Shown here piece by piece: positions 16,790 to 25,845 of a stretch of DNA of 42,892 nt; positions within the stretch are counted from its first letter, which is position 1, and each line of letters starts with the position of its first letter. Source of the stretch: Pseudomonadota bacterium. GTDB lineage: Bacteria; Desulfobacterota; Syntrophorhabdia; Syntrophorhabdales; Syntrophorhabdaceae. The position numbers and the translations under genes were made by a program. The DNA is taken from positions 1-42,892 of the forward strand of contig JAPLKF010000036.1 of assembly GCA_026388215.1 (NCBI GenBank), in the 5' to 3' direction. The notes beneath the pieces are model-generated. The model had not been told where the DNA came from. It did not search any database and saw only the letters and a program-made list of their open reading frames with translations.

Positions 16790-19672
16790 ATGGACACCAA
16801 AATTAAGTCAAATAAGTCATTTACAGAAATGCACCGGCAAAAGAAGAAAATCCCCCATGATAGCCAGGATAGCACATCCAGATATAAAGCCATCTTTAAA
16901 CATGCAAATGACGCTATATTTCTCATGAAGGGCGATATATTTATCGATTGCAATCCCCAAACCCTGGAGATGTTTAAATGCACGAGAGAGCAGATTGTTG
17001 GGCAACCCCCTTATAAATTTTCACCACCACTTCAACCAGATGAACGTGATTCCAAAGAAAAAGCCCTTGAGAAGATAAATGCCGCCCTCTCTGGTAACCC
17101 CCAGTTTTTTGAGTGGAAACACTGTCACTATGATGGTACACCCTTTGACGCAGAGGTAAGCCTCAATTCTATAGAATTAGGCGGTGAAACACTTATACAG
17201 GCAATAGTACGTGATATCACAGAACGAAAGCAGACAGAGAAAGAGCTCCGTGAAAGTGAAGAGCGTTTCAGGGATATCTCCAATAGTATTGCTGACTGGA
17301 TCTGGGAGGTTGATGAAAATGGTGTATACAGATATTGTTCAGAGAAAACCAAAGAAGTGCTGGGCTATACCCGGGAAGAAATCATTGGAAAAACTCCCTT
17401 TGATTTCATTTCACCAGATGATAGAGAACGGGTTTCAGGCATTTTCTCAGAGATAGCCCGGGATCGAAAACCTATCATAGACCTTGAAAACTGGAACATA
17501 AGAAAGGATGGTAAACCTGTCTGTCTTCTCACTAACGGGTTTCCTGTATTTGATGAGCAGGGAAATTTTAATGGATACCGCGGCGTAGACAAAGATATTA
17601 CAGAACGTAAGAAGGCAGATATAGCTTTAAGGGAGAGCGAAGAGAAATATCGTACCCTTATTGAGGATTCAAGGGATGCGATATTTATCACGACTAAAGA
17701 AGGGAATTTTATTGATGTAAATAAATCGTTTTTAACCCTTTTTGGTTATAAGAAAGAAGAGTTGAAAAAACTTAATGCCAGAGATACCTATCTCAACCCC
17801 TCTGAAAGAGAAAGGTATAAACAGGAAATGGAAAAAAATGGTTCTTTAAGAGATTTTGAGGTCAGGTTACAGAAAAAGGATGGGAAGGTAATGGACTGCC
17901 TACTTACAGCAACTGCCAAGCGCGCCGATGATGGAAGTCTCCTGGGTTATCAGGGTATCATCAGGGACATTACAGGGCGTAAACAAATAGAAGATACAAT
18001 CAAAGATTCCGAACGGCGGTTAATCGACATCATTAATTATCTTCCTGATACAACATTTGTAATAGGTCTTGATGGCAAGGTAATAGCATGGAACAAAGCC
18101 GCAGAAGAAATGACCGGTGTTAAGGCTAAAGATATATTGGGCAAAGACAATTACGAATATGCCCTGCCATTCTATGGAAAAAGAAGACCCATATTAATAG
18201 ATTTAGCGCTGTCCTTTCATGACGAGACAATTGAAAAGCGGTATCCATTCGTGAAACGGGAGGGTAGTACCCTTGTTACGGAACTATACGTTCCTGCTTT
18301 TAAGCCTGGCGGGTCTTATCTATGGGCAAAGGCTAAACCCCTGTATGATGTCCATGGAAATATTGTTGGAGCAATCGAAACGGTGCGTGACATTACTGAC
18401 ATTAAGCACACCGAGGAAAACCTCAAAAATGCTTACAAGACAACCCACGAGATTATAGAAAATGCCCCTTTCGGTGTTTCTGTGTTAAACGAGGAAGGTA
18501 GTATCGAATATACAAACCCTGCACAGCTCAGGATAACAGGCGCTACCTACGAACAGTTGATAGGTCTTAACCTGTTGACCTTCCAATCCTACATAGAAAC
18601 GGGTCTTGTTGAAAAAATCCTTGCAGGTTTACGAGGTGAGCCTTTCAGGGTAGATGCTGTTAAATACACATCACATTTTGCTAAAAAAACTACTATTAGA
18701 AACTTTATTGGAATACCATTAGAACAAGAAGGAACAAAAAAGCTGCTTTTATTTGTTGAGGATATTACTGAACGAAAGTTCGCAGAAGAGGCATTAAAGG
18801 AAAGCGAAGAAAAATTCCGTTCTATTTTTGAGGGATCGAGAGACGCTATATACACCACCACAGGGGATGGCAAACTCACCAGTGTCAACCAGTCCTTTCT
18901 GGACCTCTTTGGCTATGCAAAGGATGAAACAATGAAGCTCAACGCAAAGGCTGCATATGCAACATCTGAAGACCGTGAAATATTTAAACAGGCTATAAAA
19001 GAAAGCGGTTCTGTCAGGGATTTGGAACTTAAGCTTCGAAATAAAGATGGAAGAATAATGGATTGCCTGCTCGCAGTCACCACAAAACAGGCCGGTGATG
19101 GTAGAATTCTTGAATACCAGGGCATCATCCGTGACGTCACCGAACGTAAGAAGGCAGAAGAGACAATCACACATATGGCTTACCATGACGCCTTAACCGG
19201 CTTACCCAACAGAATGCTCTTCAATGACCGTCTTAACATGGCAACGATTAGTGCACAGCGGAACAAACAAAAATTAGCTGTAATGATGCTCGACCTGGAT
19301 AAATTCAAGGATGTGAACGATACATTAGGGCACAATACAGGTGACATGCTGCTGAAGGCTGTTGCAAACTGTCTCACAGTTGTCCTCAGAAAAGGTGATA
19401 CCACTGCCCGTCTGGGAGGAGATGAATTCTTATTACTCCTGACGGATATAGTAAAAACAGAAAATGCAGGGGGGGTTGCTCAGAAAATCCTTGAAGCCTT
19501 TCAAAAACCTTTTGTCTTTGATGGTCAAGAAGTCTACATTACCACAAGTATTGGGATCGCCATTTATCCTGAGGATGGTGAAGACATCGATACTTTAATA
19601 AAGCATGCAGATATAGCCATGTACAGCGCTAAAAAAGGTGGTCGAAACGCATATCAATACTATAAGGCATGA
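16790..19672 (+). CDS. Six-PAS diguanylate cyclase (PAS/PAC-GGDEF)
   Basis: A 960-aa soluble sensor that should make cyclic di-GMP. Six PAS domains end at the repeated (D)ITERK-type linkers near residues 142, 269, 393, 534, 658 and 782. A GGDEF domain occupies about 795-957 and contains [18 protein letters not shown] and an intact RLGGDEF near 875. The inhibitory I-site RKGD lies exactly five residues before GGDEF, so product inhibition is expected. No EAL domain, membrane segment or signal peptide is seen. PAS 3 and PAS 6 are close copies (LTLFGY/LDLFGY, MDCLL, YQGIIRD), pointing to internal duplication. The gene stands alone, with its own likely promoter. Confidence 0.95.
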   Translation: MDTKIKSNKSFTEMHRQKKKIPHDSQDSTSRYKAIFKHANDAIFLMKGDIFIDCNPQTLEMFKCTREQIVGQPPYKFSPPLQPDERDSKEKALEKINAALSGNPQFFEWKHCHYDGTPFDAEVSLNSIELGGETLIQAIVRDITERKQTEKELRESEERFRDISNSIADWIWEVDENGVYRYCSEKTKEVLGYTREEIIGKTPFDFISPDDRERVSGIFSEIARDRKPIIDLENWNIRKDGKPVCLLTNGFPVFDEQGNFNGYRGVDKDITERKKADIALRESEEKYRTLIEDSRDAIFITTKEGNFIDVNKSFLTLFGYKKEELKKLNARDTYLNPSERERYKQEMEKNGSLRDFEVRLQKKDGKVMDCLLTATAKRADDGSLLGYQGIIRDITGRKQIEDTIKDSERRLIDIINYLPDTTFVIGLDGKVIAWNKAAEEMTGVKAKDILGKDNYEYALPFYGKRRPILIDLALSFHDETIEKRYPFVKREGSTLVTELYVPAFKPGGSYLWAKAKPLYDVHGNIVGAIETVRDITDIKHTEENLKNAYKTTHEIIENAPFGVSVLNEEGSIEYTNPAQLRITGATYEQLIGLNLLTFQSYIETGLVEKILAGLRGEPFRVDAVKYTSHFAKKTTIRNFIGIPLEQEGTKKLLLFVEDITERKFAEEALKESEEKFRSIFEGSRDAIYTTTGDGKLTSVNQSFLDLFGYAKDETMKLNAKAAYATSEDREIFKQAIKESGSVRDLELKLRNKDGRIMDCLLAVTTKQAGDGRILEYQGIIRDVTERKKAEETITHMAYHDALTGLPNRMLFNDRLNMATISAQRNKQKLAVMMLDLDKFKDVNDTLGHNTGDMLLKAVANCLTVVLRKGDTTARLGGDEFLLLLTDIVKTENAGGVAQKILEAFQKPFVFDGQEVYITTSIGIAIYPEDGEDIDTLIKHADIAMYSAKKGGRNAYQYYKA

Positions 19673-19735
19673 AAGAACCCAAAAAGGAGTCTAAAACTCA
19701 ACATTTTGTGTGGAAACGTAATGAGACTTCTTCAT

Positions 19736-20209
19736 TTAATCCGTATCACAGGGCGGGACCTTTTCCTTTAAGGTCTTTAGCTTTATATCGGTAAGTTCTG
19801 GTTCAATCTCATAAGAGGACTTGGCATATTCATCCTTTTTCTTCATAATAAGCCATTCCTTTGCCTTGCCCTTAAGCCTTGTCATCACGAAGGCCCCTTT
19901 GAGCTTTTTCCCTTTAAGTACAAATTCAAGCTGTCCCTTATCCATATAACCCTTTATGAGCTCATATGTCCCAGAATCCCAGACAAGCACCGGGCCTGCC
20001 CCATAGTACCCCTCAGGGATTATACCCTCAAAAGTTCCATAATCGAGAGGATGGTCATCTACCATAATGGCAAGCCTTTTGTCGCCCGGAGACATGGAGG
20101 GCCCCTTTGGTATTGCCCATGATTTAAGAACACCATCCATCTCCAGTCTAAAGTCGTAGTGGAGTCTTCTTGAATGGTGTTCATGAACAACAAAGTATGC
20201 CATGTTCAA
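19736..20209 (-). CDS. Stand-alone LigD-type 3'-phosphoesterase domain protein
   Basis: A 157-aa protein equivalent to the PE domain of bacterial DNA ligase D, which trims 3'-phosphate or 3'-ribonucleotide ends during non-homologous end joining. It has HEHHSRRLHYDFRLE (histidines 9-17, Asp19), GVLKSWAIPKGPS, DDHPLDYGTFEG with His53, and YGAGPVLVWDSGTY. No ligase, polymerase or Ku gene is present here. It begins inside the end of the PP2C gene (29-base overlap), so the two are translated from one message, an unusual partnership. Free-standing PE proteins are known from archaea and some bacteria. Confidence 0.93.
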   Translation of the reverse strand: MNMAYFVVHEHHSRRLHYDFRLEMDGVLKSWAIPKGPSMSPGDKRLAIMVDDHPLDYGTFEGIIPEGYYGAGPVLVWDSGTYELIKGYMDKGQLEFVLKGKKLKGAFVMTRLKGKAKEWLIMKKKDEYAKSSYEIEPELTDIKLKTLKEKVPPCDTD

Positions 20210-21011
20210 ATAATACCATACTCGCTAAACTAAAATTCCTCGTATACCCTCTCAGGTCAAGCACAATAACGGTAATATTATCAGTACTCCCTTCATCAAT
20301 TGCCCTTTCCTTTACCAGTTCTGCTGCCTTTTGAGGGCTTTCCGCTTTTCTCACCAACTCCAAGACTTCCTGAGGGATCAGCACGTCCCATACACCATCA
20401 CAGGCAAGGATGGCATAATCATTCTCTTTACCCGGGTATCCCACAATTATTCTCGGTTCGCAACTTACGTAAGGTTTAAGGGATGCATCTCCAAGGGCAC
20501 GGCTCATTGCAAGCATACCCTGAACCCTTGGAACATCGTAAAAAATCACCTTCCCACCGAGGGATTCTATTCTCGATTTTTCTTCAGGCAGGTGCGGTTT
20601 ATGGTCAACCGTTAGTGCAAAAGCCCCGTGGGCTGTGCCAATTATTATCCTTGTGTCGCCAACGTTTGCAGCTATAAATCTATCATCTATAATATAGAAA
20701 TTGGCAGCAGCGGTACCACTCTCAATACCACTACTCACAATATAGTCATCAACTATGCGATATGCATCTCTCAAGAGCTCGTACTCATGGCCCTGTTCTC
20801 TCAATGGCTTATCTGACTCCCTTGACCATGCATGCAAAAAATGGGGTGTTAACATCTCAGCCGCAACCTGTGCTGCTCTCCTCCCTGCATGACCGTCGTA
20901 TATCTCGGCACTGAAAAAGTTTTTCTCTGGTATCTGATAAATCGCATGTTCGTCCTCCATCCTCTCCCGCCAGCCAATATCTTCACTGATGCCAATGAGA
21001 ATATTCATCAA
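20181..21011 (-). CDS. PP2C family protein serine/threonine phosphatase
   Basis: A 276-aa metal-dependent phosphatase with all PP2C motifs in order: RERMEDEHAIY at 15-25, YDGHAGRRAA at 38-47, ANVGDTRIII, MSRALGDASLKPYV, LACDGVWDVL and GSTDNITVIVLD. The motif set resembles eukaryotic-type PP2C (MED and DGHAG) more than RsbU/SpoIIE forms. It should remove phosphate from serine or threonine residues in the cytoplasm. No Hanks-type kinase is adjacent. The coding end overlaps the phosphoesterase gene by 29 bases. Confidence 0.95.
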   Translation of the reverse strand: MMNILIGISEDIGWRERMEDEHAIYQIPEKNFFSAEIYDGHAGRRAAQVAAEMLTPHFLHAWSRESDKPLREQGHEYELLRDAYRIVDDYIVSSGIESGTAAANFYIIDDRFIAANVGDTRIIIGTAHGAFALTVDHKPHLPEEKSRIESLGGKVIFYDVPRVQGMLAMSRALGDASLKPYVSCEPRIIVGYPGKENDYAILACDGVWDVLIPQEVLELVRKAESPQKAAELVKERAIDEGSTDNITVIVLDLRGYTRNFSLASMVLFEHGILCCS

Positions 21012-21143
21012 CCCACCCTGAGTTCTTCTGTATATATTAGCCTTATATCTTTAAAAATTCCAGCTTTGTGAAACTGGTATATTAAATTTCCTGGGGAATA
21101 CCTTAATTCCCTGTATACCCTTGTATATAAGGGTTTGAATAAT

Positions 21144-21173
21144 TTGACAAATCTCAGGTAAGGTAGGTATTAT
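21144..21173 (+). promoter_or_regulatory. Promoter-like element in cysE leader
   Basis: TTGACA at 21144-21149 and TATTAT at 21168-21173 are separated by 18 bases. Transcription would begin near 21180. Confidence 0.45.
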
Positions 21174-21431
21174 ATTAGCATGGCAAATAAGAAAAAACTG
21201 GTATCAGGCCAAAAACTCTCTGAAAAATTTGTCATTTACAAACCGGATCAACTAAGTTACCAAAAACTACACCTCTGTAATTACTTACGAGAATTACCCG
21301 AAATCAATCCTGATGAGGCTGGCAATTCGGGATCAGCACACCAGGGCAATAAAGAAAATCGCGTAACGGTATCTATAATTAAACAATCGAAGACTGCATT
21401 CACATAAGGGCTTAAAAAAACAAGAGTTTAA

Positions 21432-21460
21432 TTGACAGATAAAGACAGGACTGTTATATT
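21432..21460 (+). promoter_or_regulatory. Consensus promoter immediately upstream of cysE
   Basis: TTGACA at 21432-21437 and TATATT at 21455-21460 have the ideal 17-base spacing. The expected transcription start (about 21467) lies only a few bases before the preferred cysE ATG at 21471, implying an almost leaderless message. Confidence 0.5.
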
Positions 21461-21470
21461 TAACTCCATC

Positions 21471-22124
21471 ATGTTTGACAGGATACGTGAGGATATCAAT
21501 GCAGTTTTCGAAAGAGACCCCGCTGCGAAAAGCGTAATCGAGATTATATTCTGTTACCCTGGTTTTCATGCAGTTATATTTTACAGGGTTTCTCGGTGGT
21601 TCTGGATTCACAGGATGTACCTGATCGGAAGGCTTATATCGCACATAGGGAGATTTCTGACAGGGATAGAAATACACCCAGGTGCGAGGATTGGTAAAAG
21701 ATTTTTTATAGACCACGGCATGGGGGTGGTTATAGGAGAAACGTCAGAAATTGGTGATAATGTTACGTTGTACCATGGCGTAACACTTGGAGGCACCACG
21801 TGGAAAAAAATAAAAAGGCATCCTACGATTGGAAATAACGTAGTCGTGGGTGTTGGTGCAAAAATACTTGGTCCTGTTAAAATTGGGGACAATACAAAGA
21901 TCGGAGCCAATTCAGTTGTAGTGAATGAAATACCGCCCAATTCAATTGTTGTGGGCATCCCTGGAAAGGTTGTATTCAGGGTTGAAGGCGAAAAACGGAT
22001 TCAGATGGACAGTGCATTTATGCCAGATCCCCAATCAAGGGCCATTACAAACCTACTCGAGAGGGTGAAACAACTTGAGGAGAGACTCGATAAGCCAGTG
22101 AATAGTGATAAAGCCAGTGAATAG
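21471..22124 (+). CDS. cysE: Serine O-acetyltransferase
   Basis: Makes O-acetylserine from serine and acetyl-CoA for cysteine synthesis. The start at 21471 ([19 protein letters not shown]) aligns with the short CysE proteins; the frame also opens at a TTG at 21432, which coincides with the promoter -35 box. The 217-aa protein has the N-terminal helical part followed by the left-handed beta-helix of hexapeptide repeats ([48 protein letters not shown]) and the catalytic DHG histidine. The last codons (about [10 protein letters not shown]) lie in a duplicated 17-base repeat, not in conserved protein. It heads the sulfur-handling block. Confidence 0.93.
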   Translation: MFDRIREDINAVFERDPAAKSVIEIIFCYPGFHAVIFYRVSRWFWIHRMYLIGRLISHIGRFLTGIEIHPGARIGKRFFIDHGMGVVIGETSEIGDNVTLYHGVTLGGTTWKKIKRHPTIGNNVVVGVGAKILGPVKIGDNTKIGANSVVVNEIPPNSIVVGIPGKVVFRVEGEKRIQMDSAFMPDPQSRAITNLLERVKQLEERLDKPVNSDKASE

Positions 22125-22217
22125 TGAACAGTATAAAATAAATATTCAGAATACAGGGGTCAGAAGTCAGAATTTAAAAAAGGCCGAACTCCGAACTTAT
22201 AACTCCGAACTAATACC
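22092..22217. repeat. Heptamer arrays and 17-base direct repeat at 3' end of cysE
   Basis: A 17-base sequence (AAGCCAGTGAATAGTGA) occurs at 22092-22108 and again at 22111-22127, the second copy containing the cysE stop codon. Further on, CAG recurs at 22147, 22154, 22161 and 22168. AACT recurs at 22187, 22194, 22201 and 22208, with TACC at 22214. All spacings within arrays are 7. It belongs to the dispersed heptamer family. Confidence 0.8.
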
Positions 22218-22245
22218 TCAAACAGTCAAATTATTGGATTAAATC

Positions 22246-22968
22246 GTGTACGAGGAGAGATTTTACAGGGGTATAACAAAACCAAAGGATCTGATATGTT
22301 ACGAAGTCAAATTGAAAGAAACAGACCTTTTATGCTGTACTAAAGTGGATATAAAGTCATTTATAGAGGATAGGGTATTTTTTTACAGAAATCAGCTTGA
22401 GGAATACATAAGGGTGAGGCCTGTATTTAAAGATAGTTTATTGCCCATTGATTACGATGCCTTCGCACCGGAAATTACAAAGGAGATGATAAAGGCTTCG
22501 ACACTGGTTGGCGTTGGGCCCATGGCTACCGTTGCAGGAGCAATTGCTGAATTTGTGGGAAGGGATATCTCCCCTTTGACGGATGAGTATATTATAGAAA
22601 ATGGTGGTGATATTTATCTTAAGACAAATATTGAAAGGGTAATCCTCGTATATGCAAAAAACTCCCCATTCAGTGAAAAGATCGGGATAAAGCTGAAACC
22701 CGGTAATTCGCCTTATGGGGTGTGCACGTCTTCAGGAACTGTAGGGCATTCCTTGAGTTTTGGGAAGGCCGATGCAGTATGCATTGTGGGGACTTCTTCA
22801 CTTTTTACAGATGGACTTGCAACTTGCCTGGGTAATATTGTAAAAAATAAGGATGATATCCCGGTTGCCCTTGAAAAGGGGAAGACATATTTAGATGTAA
22901 TGGGCATATTAATCATCCTTGGAGAAAACCTTGGTGTATGGGGTAATTTAGATATAGTAAAAGTGTGA
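22246..22968 (+). CDS. UPF0280 / COG2122 family protein (ApbE-like fold)
   Basis: A 240-aa protein of the UPF0280 family, with the conserved VGVGPMATVAGAIAEFVG and ENGGDIYL motifs and GVCTSSGTVGHSLSFGKADA. It starts at a GTG. The family is distantly related to ApbE flavin transferases. In methanogens COG2122 genes have been genetically linked to sulfide assimilation into homocysteine or cysteine, together with NIL-ferredoxin proteins. Here the next gene is exactly such a NIL-ferredoxin, and cysE and a cysteine desulfurase flank the pair, which supports a sulfur-transfer role. The stop codon overlaps the following frame (GTGA). Confidence 0.9.
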   Translation: MYEERFYRGITKPKDLICYEVKLKETDLLCCTKVDIKSFIEDRVFFYRNQLEEYIRVRPVFKDSLLPIDYDAFAPEITKEMIKASTLVGVGPMATVAGAIAEFVGRDISPLTDEYIIENGGDIYLKTNIERVILVYAKNSPFSEKIGIKLKPGNSPYGVCTSSGTVGHSLSFGKADAVCIVGTSSLFTDGLATCLGNIVKNKDDIPVALEKGKTYLDVMGILIILGENLGVWGNLDIVKV

Positions 22969-22976
22969 GGTTTATG

Positions 22977-23384
22977 ATGAAGAAAAGAATAATTCTGAGA
23001 TTTAAAAGAAATACGGTGGATAAGCCCATAGTGTATAGACTCGTAAAAGATTATAACCTGATTTTCAACATATTGAGGGCTAATTTTTCGCCAAGGGCTG
23101 ATTCTATGATGGTGATGGAAATAGAAGGTATGGAAGAAAACTTTGAAAGGGGCATTGAGTATCTGAAAAGCTGGAATATAGATATAGAACCTATAGAGCA
23201 GGATATAAACAGGAACGAGTCAAAATGTGTTCATTGCGGGGTATGTACAAGTGTGTGTGCACCTGATGCGTTGTATGTTGATAGAAAAACAATGAAAGTG
23301 GGGTTTGATTACGAGAAATGTGTAGCCTGCGAGTTGTGCGTGAAGGTCTGTCCCGTGAAGGCTATGAATGTATTTTTTGATTAG
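22977..23384 (+). CDS. NIL domain - 2[4Fe-4S] ferredoxin
   Basis: A 135-aa protein: an N-terminal NIL domain (about residues 1-70, a ferredoxin-like ligand-binding fold also found on methionine ABC transporters), then two 4Fe-4S motifs, CVHCGVCTSVC and CVACELCVKVCP. The frame opens at GTG 22965, overlapping the previous stop; ATG 22977 is preferred because GAGG lies 6 bases upstream, while ATG 22974 is another option. It probably supplies electrons in sulfur transfer together with the COG2122 protein. In methanogens and sulfate reducers such NIL-ferredoxins accompany COG1900 (homocysteine synthesis) proteins, but no COG1900 gene is in this window. Confidence 0.9.
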   Translation: MKKRIILRFKRNTVDKPIVYRLVKDYNLIFNILRANFSPRADSMMVMEIEGMEENFERGIEYLKSWNIDIEPIEQDINRNESKCVHCGVCTSVCAPDALYVDRKTMKVGFDYEKCVACELCVKVCPVKAMNVFFD

Positions 23385-23392
23385 AGAGAAAC

Positions 23393-24553
23393 ATGAAAAA
23401 GGTATATTTCGACAATAATGCCACTACCCCGATTCACCCGGAAGCAGCACATTTTGTAAAGCCTTTTTTTAATGAACTCTTTGGTAATCCATCAAGCCTC
23501 CACTGGGCAGGAAGAGAGGCGAGGGTTTATTTTGAGAAGGCACGGGAACAGGTAGCGGGTATAATTCATGCAGAGATAGGAGAGGTTGTCTTTACGAGTT
23601 CCGGAACAGAAAGCGATAACCATGCAATAAAAGGTGTAGCCTATGCAAAAAGGGACAAAGGGAATCATATCATAACAACAAAGGTTGAACACCCGGCAGT
23701 GTTAAACACATGTAAATATCTTGAGAGTAAAGGGTTCGATGTTACCTATCTTCCCGTTGATGGTAATGGACAGATAGACCTTGAAGATTTAAAGAGGGCG
23801 ATAAGAAGGAACACTATCCTTATTTCTGTCATGTATGCAAATAACGAAACAGGCACCCTTTTACCGATAAAGGAAATCGGGGAGATAGCAAAAGATTCTA
23901 ACATTATTATTCACTCAGATATGGTGCAGGCCATGGGGAAGATAGACATTGACATGAACTTTCTGAATGTGGACCTGGCAAGTTTCTCAGGTCATAAGGT
24001 GTATGCACCGAAGGGTGTGGGAGCCATCTATATAAGAGAGGGGTTAGAAATAGATAACCTGATTCATGGAGGTCATCAGGAGGCGTCGAGAAGAGCAGGA
24101 ACAGAAAACGTGATCGGGATAGTAGCCTTTGGCAAGGCCTGTCAAATAGTAAAGTCTGAAATGAAAGAGGATAACAGACGGATTGAAAATTTGAGAAAAA
24201 GATTGCTCGAAGGCATTATGGAAAAGGTCGAGCATGTGAGGCTAAACGGACATCCATCGAACAGATTGCCAAACACATTGAATCTGAGTTTTGAATACGT
24301 AGAAGCTGAATCATTACTCATTGCCCTTGATTTGAATGGAATTGCAGTTTCTTCAGGTTCTGCCTGCTCATCAGGTTCAACAGAACCTTCCCATGTGCTC
24401 CTTGCTATGGGTATCCCGTCAGAGGCATGTCAGAGCGCAGTAAGGTTAAGCCTGGGAAGGGAAAACACCGAAGAAGATGTTAATTATGCACTCTCTGTTA
24501 TACCAGGCGTTGTAAATAGGCTCAGAGAAATGTCACCGTTCTACAAGAAATAG
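23393..24553 (+). CDS. Cysteine desulfurase (NifS/IscS family)
   Basis: Removes sulfur from cysteine as an enzyme persulfide for Fe-S clusters or tRNA thiolation, using PLP. The 386-aa protein begins YFDNNATTPIHPE, binds PLP at Lys202 (SFSGHKVYAPKG), has TSSGTESDNHAI at 68-79, and carries the catalytic Cys325 in the SSGSACSSGS loop, which marks class I (NifS/IscS) enzymes. It lies 8 bases after the NIL-ferredoxin gene and just before a 4Fe-4S methylthiotransferase gene, so it is well placed to supply sulfur. No iscU/nifU scaffold follows. Confidence 0.95.
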   Translation: MKKVYFDNNATTPIHPEAAHFVKPFFNELFGNPSSLHWAGREARVYFEKAREQVAGIIHAEIGEVVFTSSGTESDNHAIKGVAYAKRDKGNHIITTKVEHPAVLNTCKYLESKGFDVTYLPVDGNGQIDLEDLKRAIRRNTILISVMYANNETGTLLPIKEIGEIAKDSNIIIHSDMVQAMGKIDIDMNFLNVDLASFSGHKVYAPKGVGAIYIREGLEIDNLIHGGHQEASRRAGTENVIGIVAFGKACQIVKSEMKEDNRRIENLRKRLLEGIMEKVEHVRLNGHPSNRLPNTLNLSFEYVEAESLLIALDLNGIAVSSGSACSSGSTEPSHVLLAMGIPSEACQSAVRLSLGRENTEEDVNYALSVIPGVVNRLREMSPFYKK

Positions 24554-24573
24554 GGCTAACCCCTGATTTTAAT

Positions 24574-25845
24574 ATGAAATTCTTCATACACACAACAGGT
24601 TGTAAGGCAAACCAGTGGGATTCATATATAATCTCAAACAAACTCCAGAAAGAAGGTCTTACTCTATGCCCCTTGCCCTATGCCGATTTTATCATTATAA
24701 ACGCCTGTACATTAACGGCTGGAGCAGAACGGGACATAAAGAGGTTCATAAACCGGGGCAGGAGTATAAACGAAAAGGCAAAAATAATCCTCGCAGGCTG
24801 CCATGCTCAAGTCTATCCAGATAAAGCATTTGGTGCAGATATTATACTGGGGCAAAATGATAAATTTCATATCGAAAGATTCTTAAATAAAGAAGGATGT
24901 TTTGTGAAAAGTACAAGGGCATTTCCTATGGAAGAAAGTATAATTAATGGTCTTCCAGAGGGCAGAACAAGATTTTTCTTCAAGATACAGGATGGCTGTG
25001 ATAAGTTTTGCAGTTATTGTATCGTCCCATATGCAAGAGGAAAATCGAGAAACAGGCCCATATCAGAGATTATAGAGGTGATGAAACTCCTGAAAGAGAG
25101 GGGCATAAAAGAGGTTGTTCTTACTGGTATTGAAATATCTTCATACAAGGATTTAACAACAGGTATGGATTTAAAGGGGCTTCTGAATTTACTTGAAAAG
25201 AGCGATACGCCACAACGGATACGGATCAGTTCAATCGACCCCCTATACATCGATAGGGAGTTCATGAAAACTATTGCACACTCCAAAAAGATTACTAAAA
25301 GCCTGCACATACCCTTACAGAGCGGATCTGATAGGATACTCGAGACAATGGGAAGGAAATATTCGAAAGCATTTATAATGGATACCGTGGAAATGCTGAA
25401 AAAGGGCATAGAGGATATCGGGATAGGCATGGATGTTATGGTAGGTTTTCCAACGGAAGATGAGGATGCATTCCTGGAAACATATAGACTCCTGGATACA
25501 ATTGATATCTATTATCTCCATATTTTTCCATATTCCGTTAGAAAGGGGGCTATTTCATCATCTATGGAAGATGATGTGCCGGAATCTATAAAAAAAGAAA
25601 GGGCCCACAGGCTTAAGAAACTTGATATAAACAAAAGAAAGGTATTCTACAATCGATTCATAGGCAAGAAGGCATGGATTATCCCTGAAGGAAAAGTATA
25701 TAAGGGTCTTTTTATGAGGGGGTATACTGATAATTATATTCCTATTTACATACCTTATAAAAAAGGTCTTGAAAACAATCTGACCGAGGTTACAATAAAA
25801 GGGATACGTGATAATATGGTAATAGGAGAAGTCAGCAGACAGTAA
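24574..25845 (+). CDS. mtaB: Radical-SAM tRNA methylthiotransferase, MtaB-like
   Basis: A 423-aa MiaB-family enzyme that adds a methylthio group, most likely to t6A37 of tRNA. The N-terminal UPF0004 domain has cysteines 10, 45 and 76 (TTGCKANQ, NACTL, AGCHAQ) for one cluster. The radical-SAM CxxxCxxC is C142, C146, C149 in GCDKFCSYCIVPYARGKSR. LHIPLQSGSD and DVMVGFPTE follow, and a TRAM-like tail ends the protein. The KAN Q-type opening and the length favour MtaB over MiaB or RimO. The final residues SRQ and the stop lie within a heptamer repeat array. It is part of the sulfur block. Confidence 0.9.
   Translation: MKFFIHTTGCKANQWDSYIISNKLQKEGLTLCPLPYADFIIINACTLTAGAERDIKRFINRGRSINEKAKIILAGCHAQVYPDKAFGADIILGQNDKFHIERFLNKEGCFVKSTRAFPMEESIINGLPEGRTRFFFKIQDGCDKFCSYCIVPYARGKSRNRPISEIIEVMKLLKERGIKEVVLTGIEISSYKDLTTGMDLKGLLNLLEKSDTPQRIRISSIDPLYIDREFMKTIAHSKKITKSLHIPLQSGSDRILETMGRKYSKAFIMDTVEMLKKGIEDIGIGMDVMVGFPTEDEDAFLETYRLLDTIDIYYLHIFPYSVRKGAISSSMEDDVPESIKKERAHRLKKLDINKRKVFYNRFIGKKAWIIPEGKVYKGLFMRGYTDNYIPIYIPYKKGLENNLTEVTIKGIRDNMVIGEVSRQ

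Larger units (their letters stand above)
21012..21470. other. Gene-poor leader region upstream of cysE
   Basis: This 459-base stretch holds no gene I can support. It contains three consecutive small stem-loops: CCAG...CTGG at 21060-21077, GGGGAAT...ATTCCC near 21093-21111, and ACCCTT/AAGGGT at 21117-21134. Two further pairs are GTAATT/AATTAC at 21277-21297 and CCCGAA/TTCGGG at 21297-21331. It also carries two promoter-like TTGACA boxes. An open frame of 75 codons (21180-21407) starts directly after the first promoter's -10 box but matches nothing I know. I see no T-box or SAM-riboswitch signature. It could be a regulatory leader for cysE. Confidence 0.35.

Noticed and set aside
21180-21407. 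75-codon open frame directly behind a promoter-like sequence
   Set aside because: No Shine-Dalgarno sequence, no similarity I recognise, and its sequence includes stem-loops; kept only as part of the cysE leader description.
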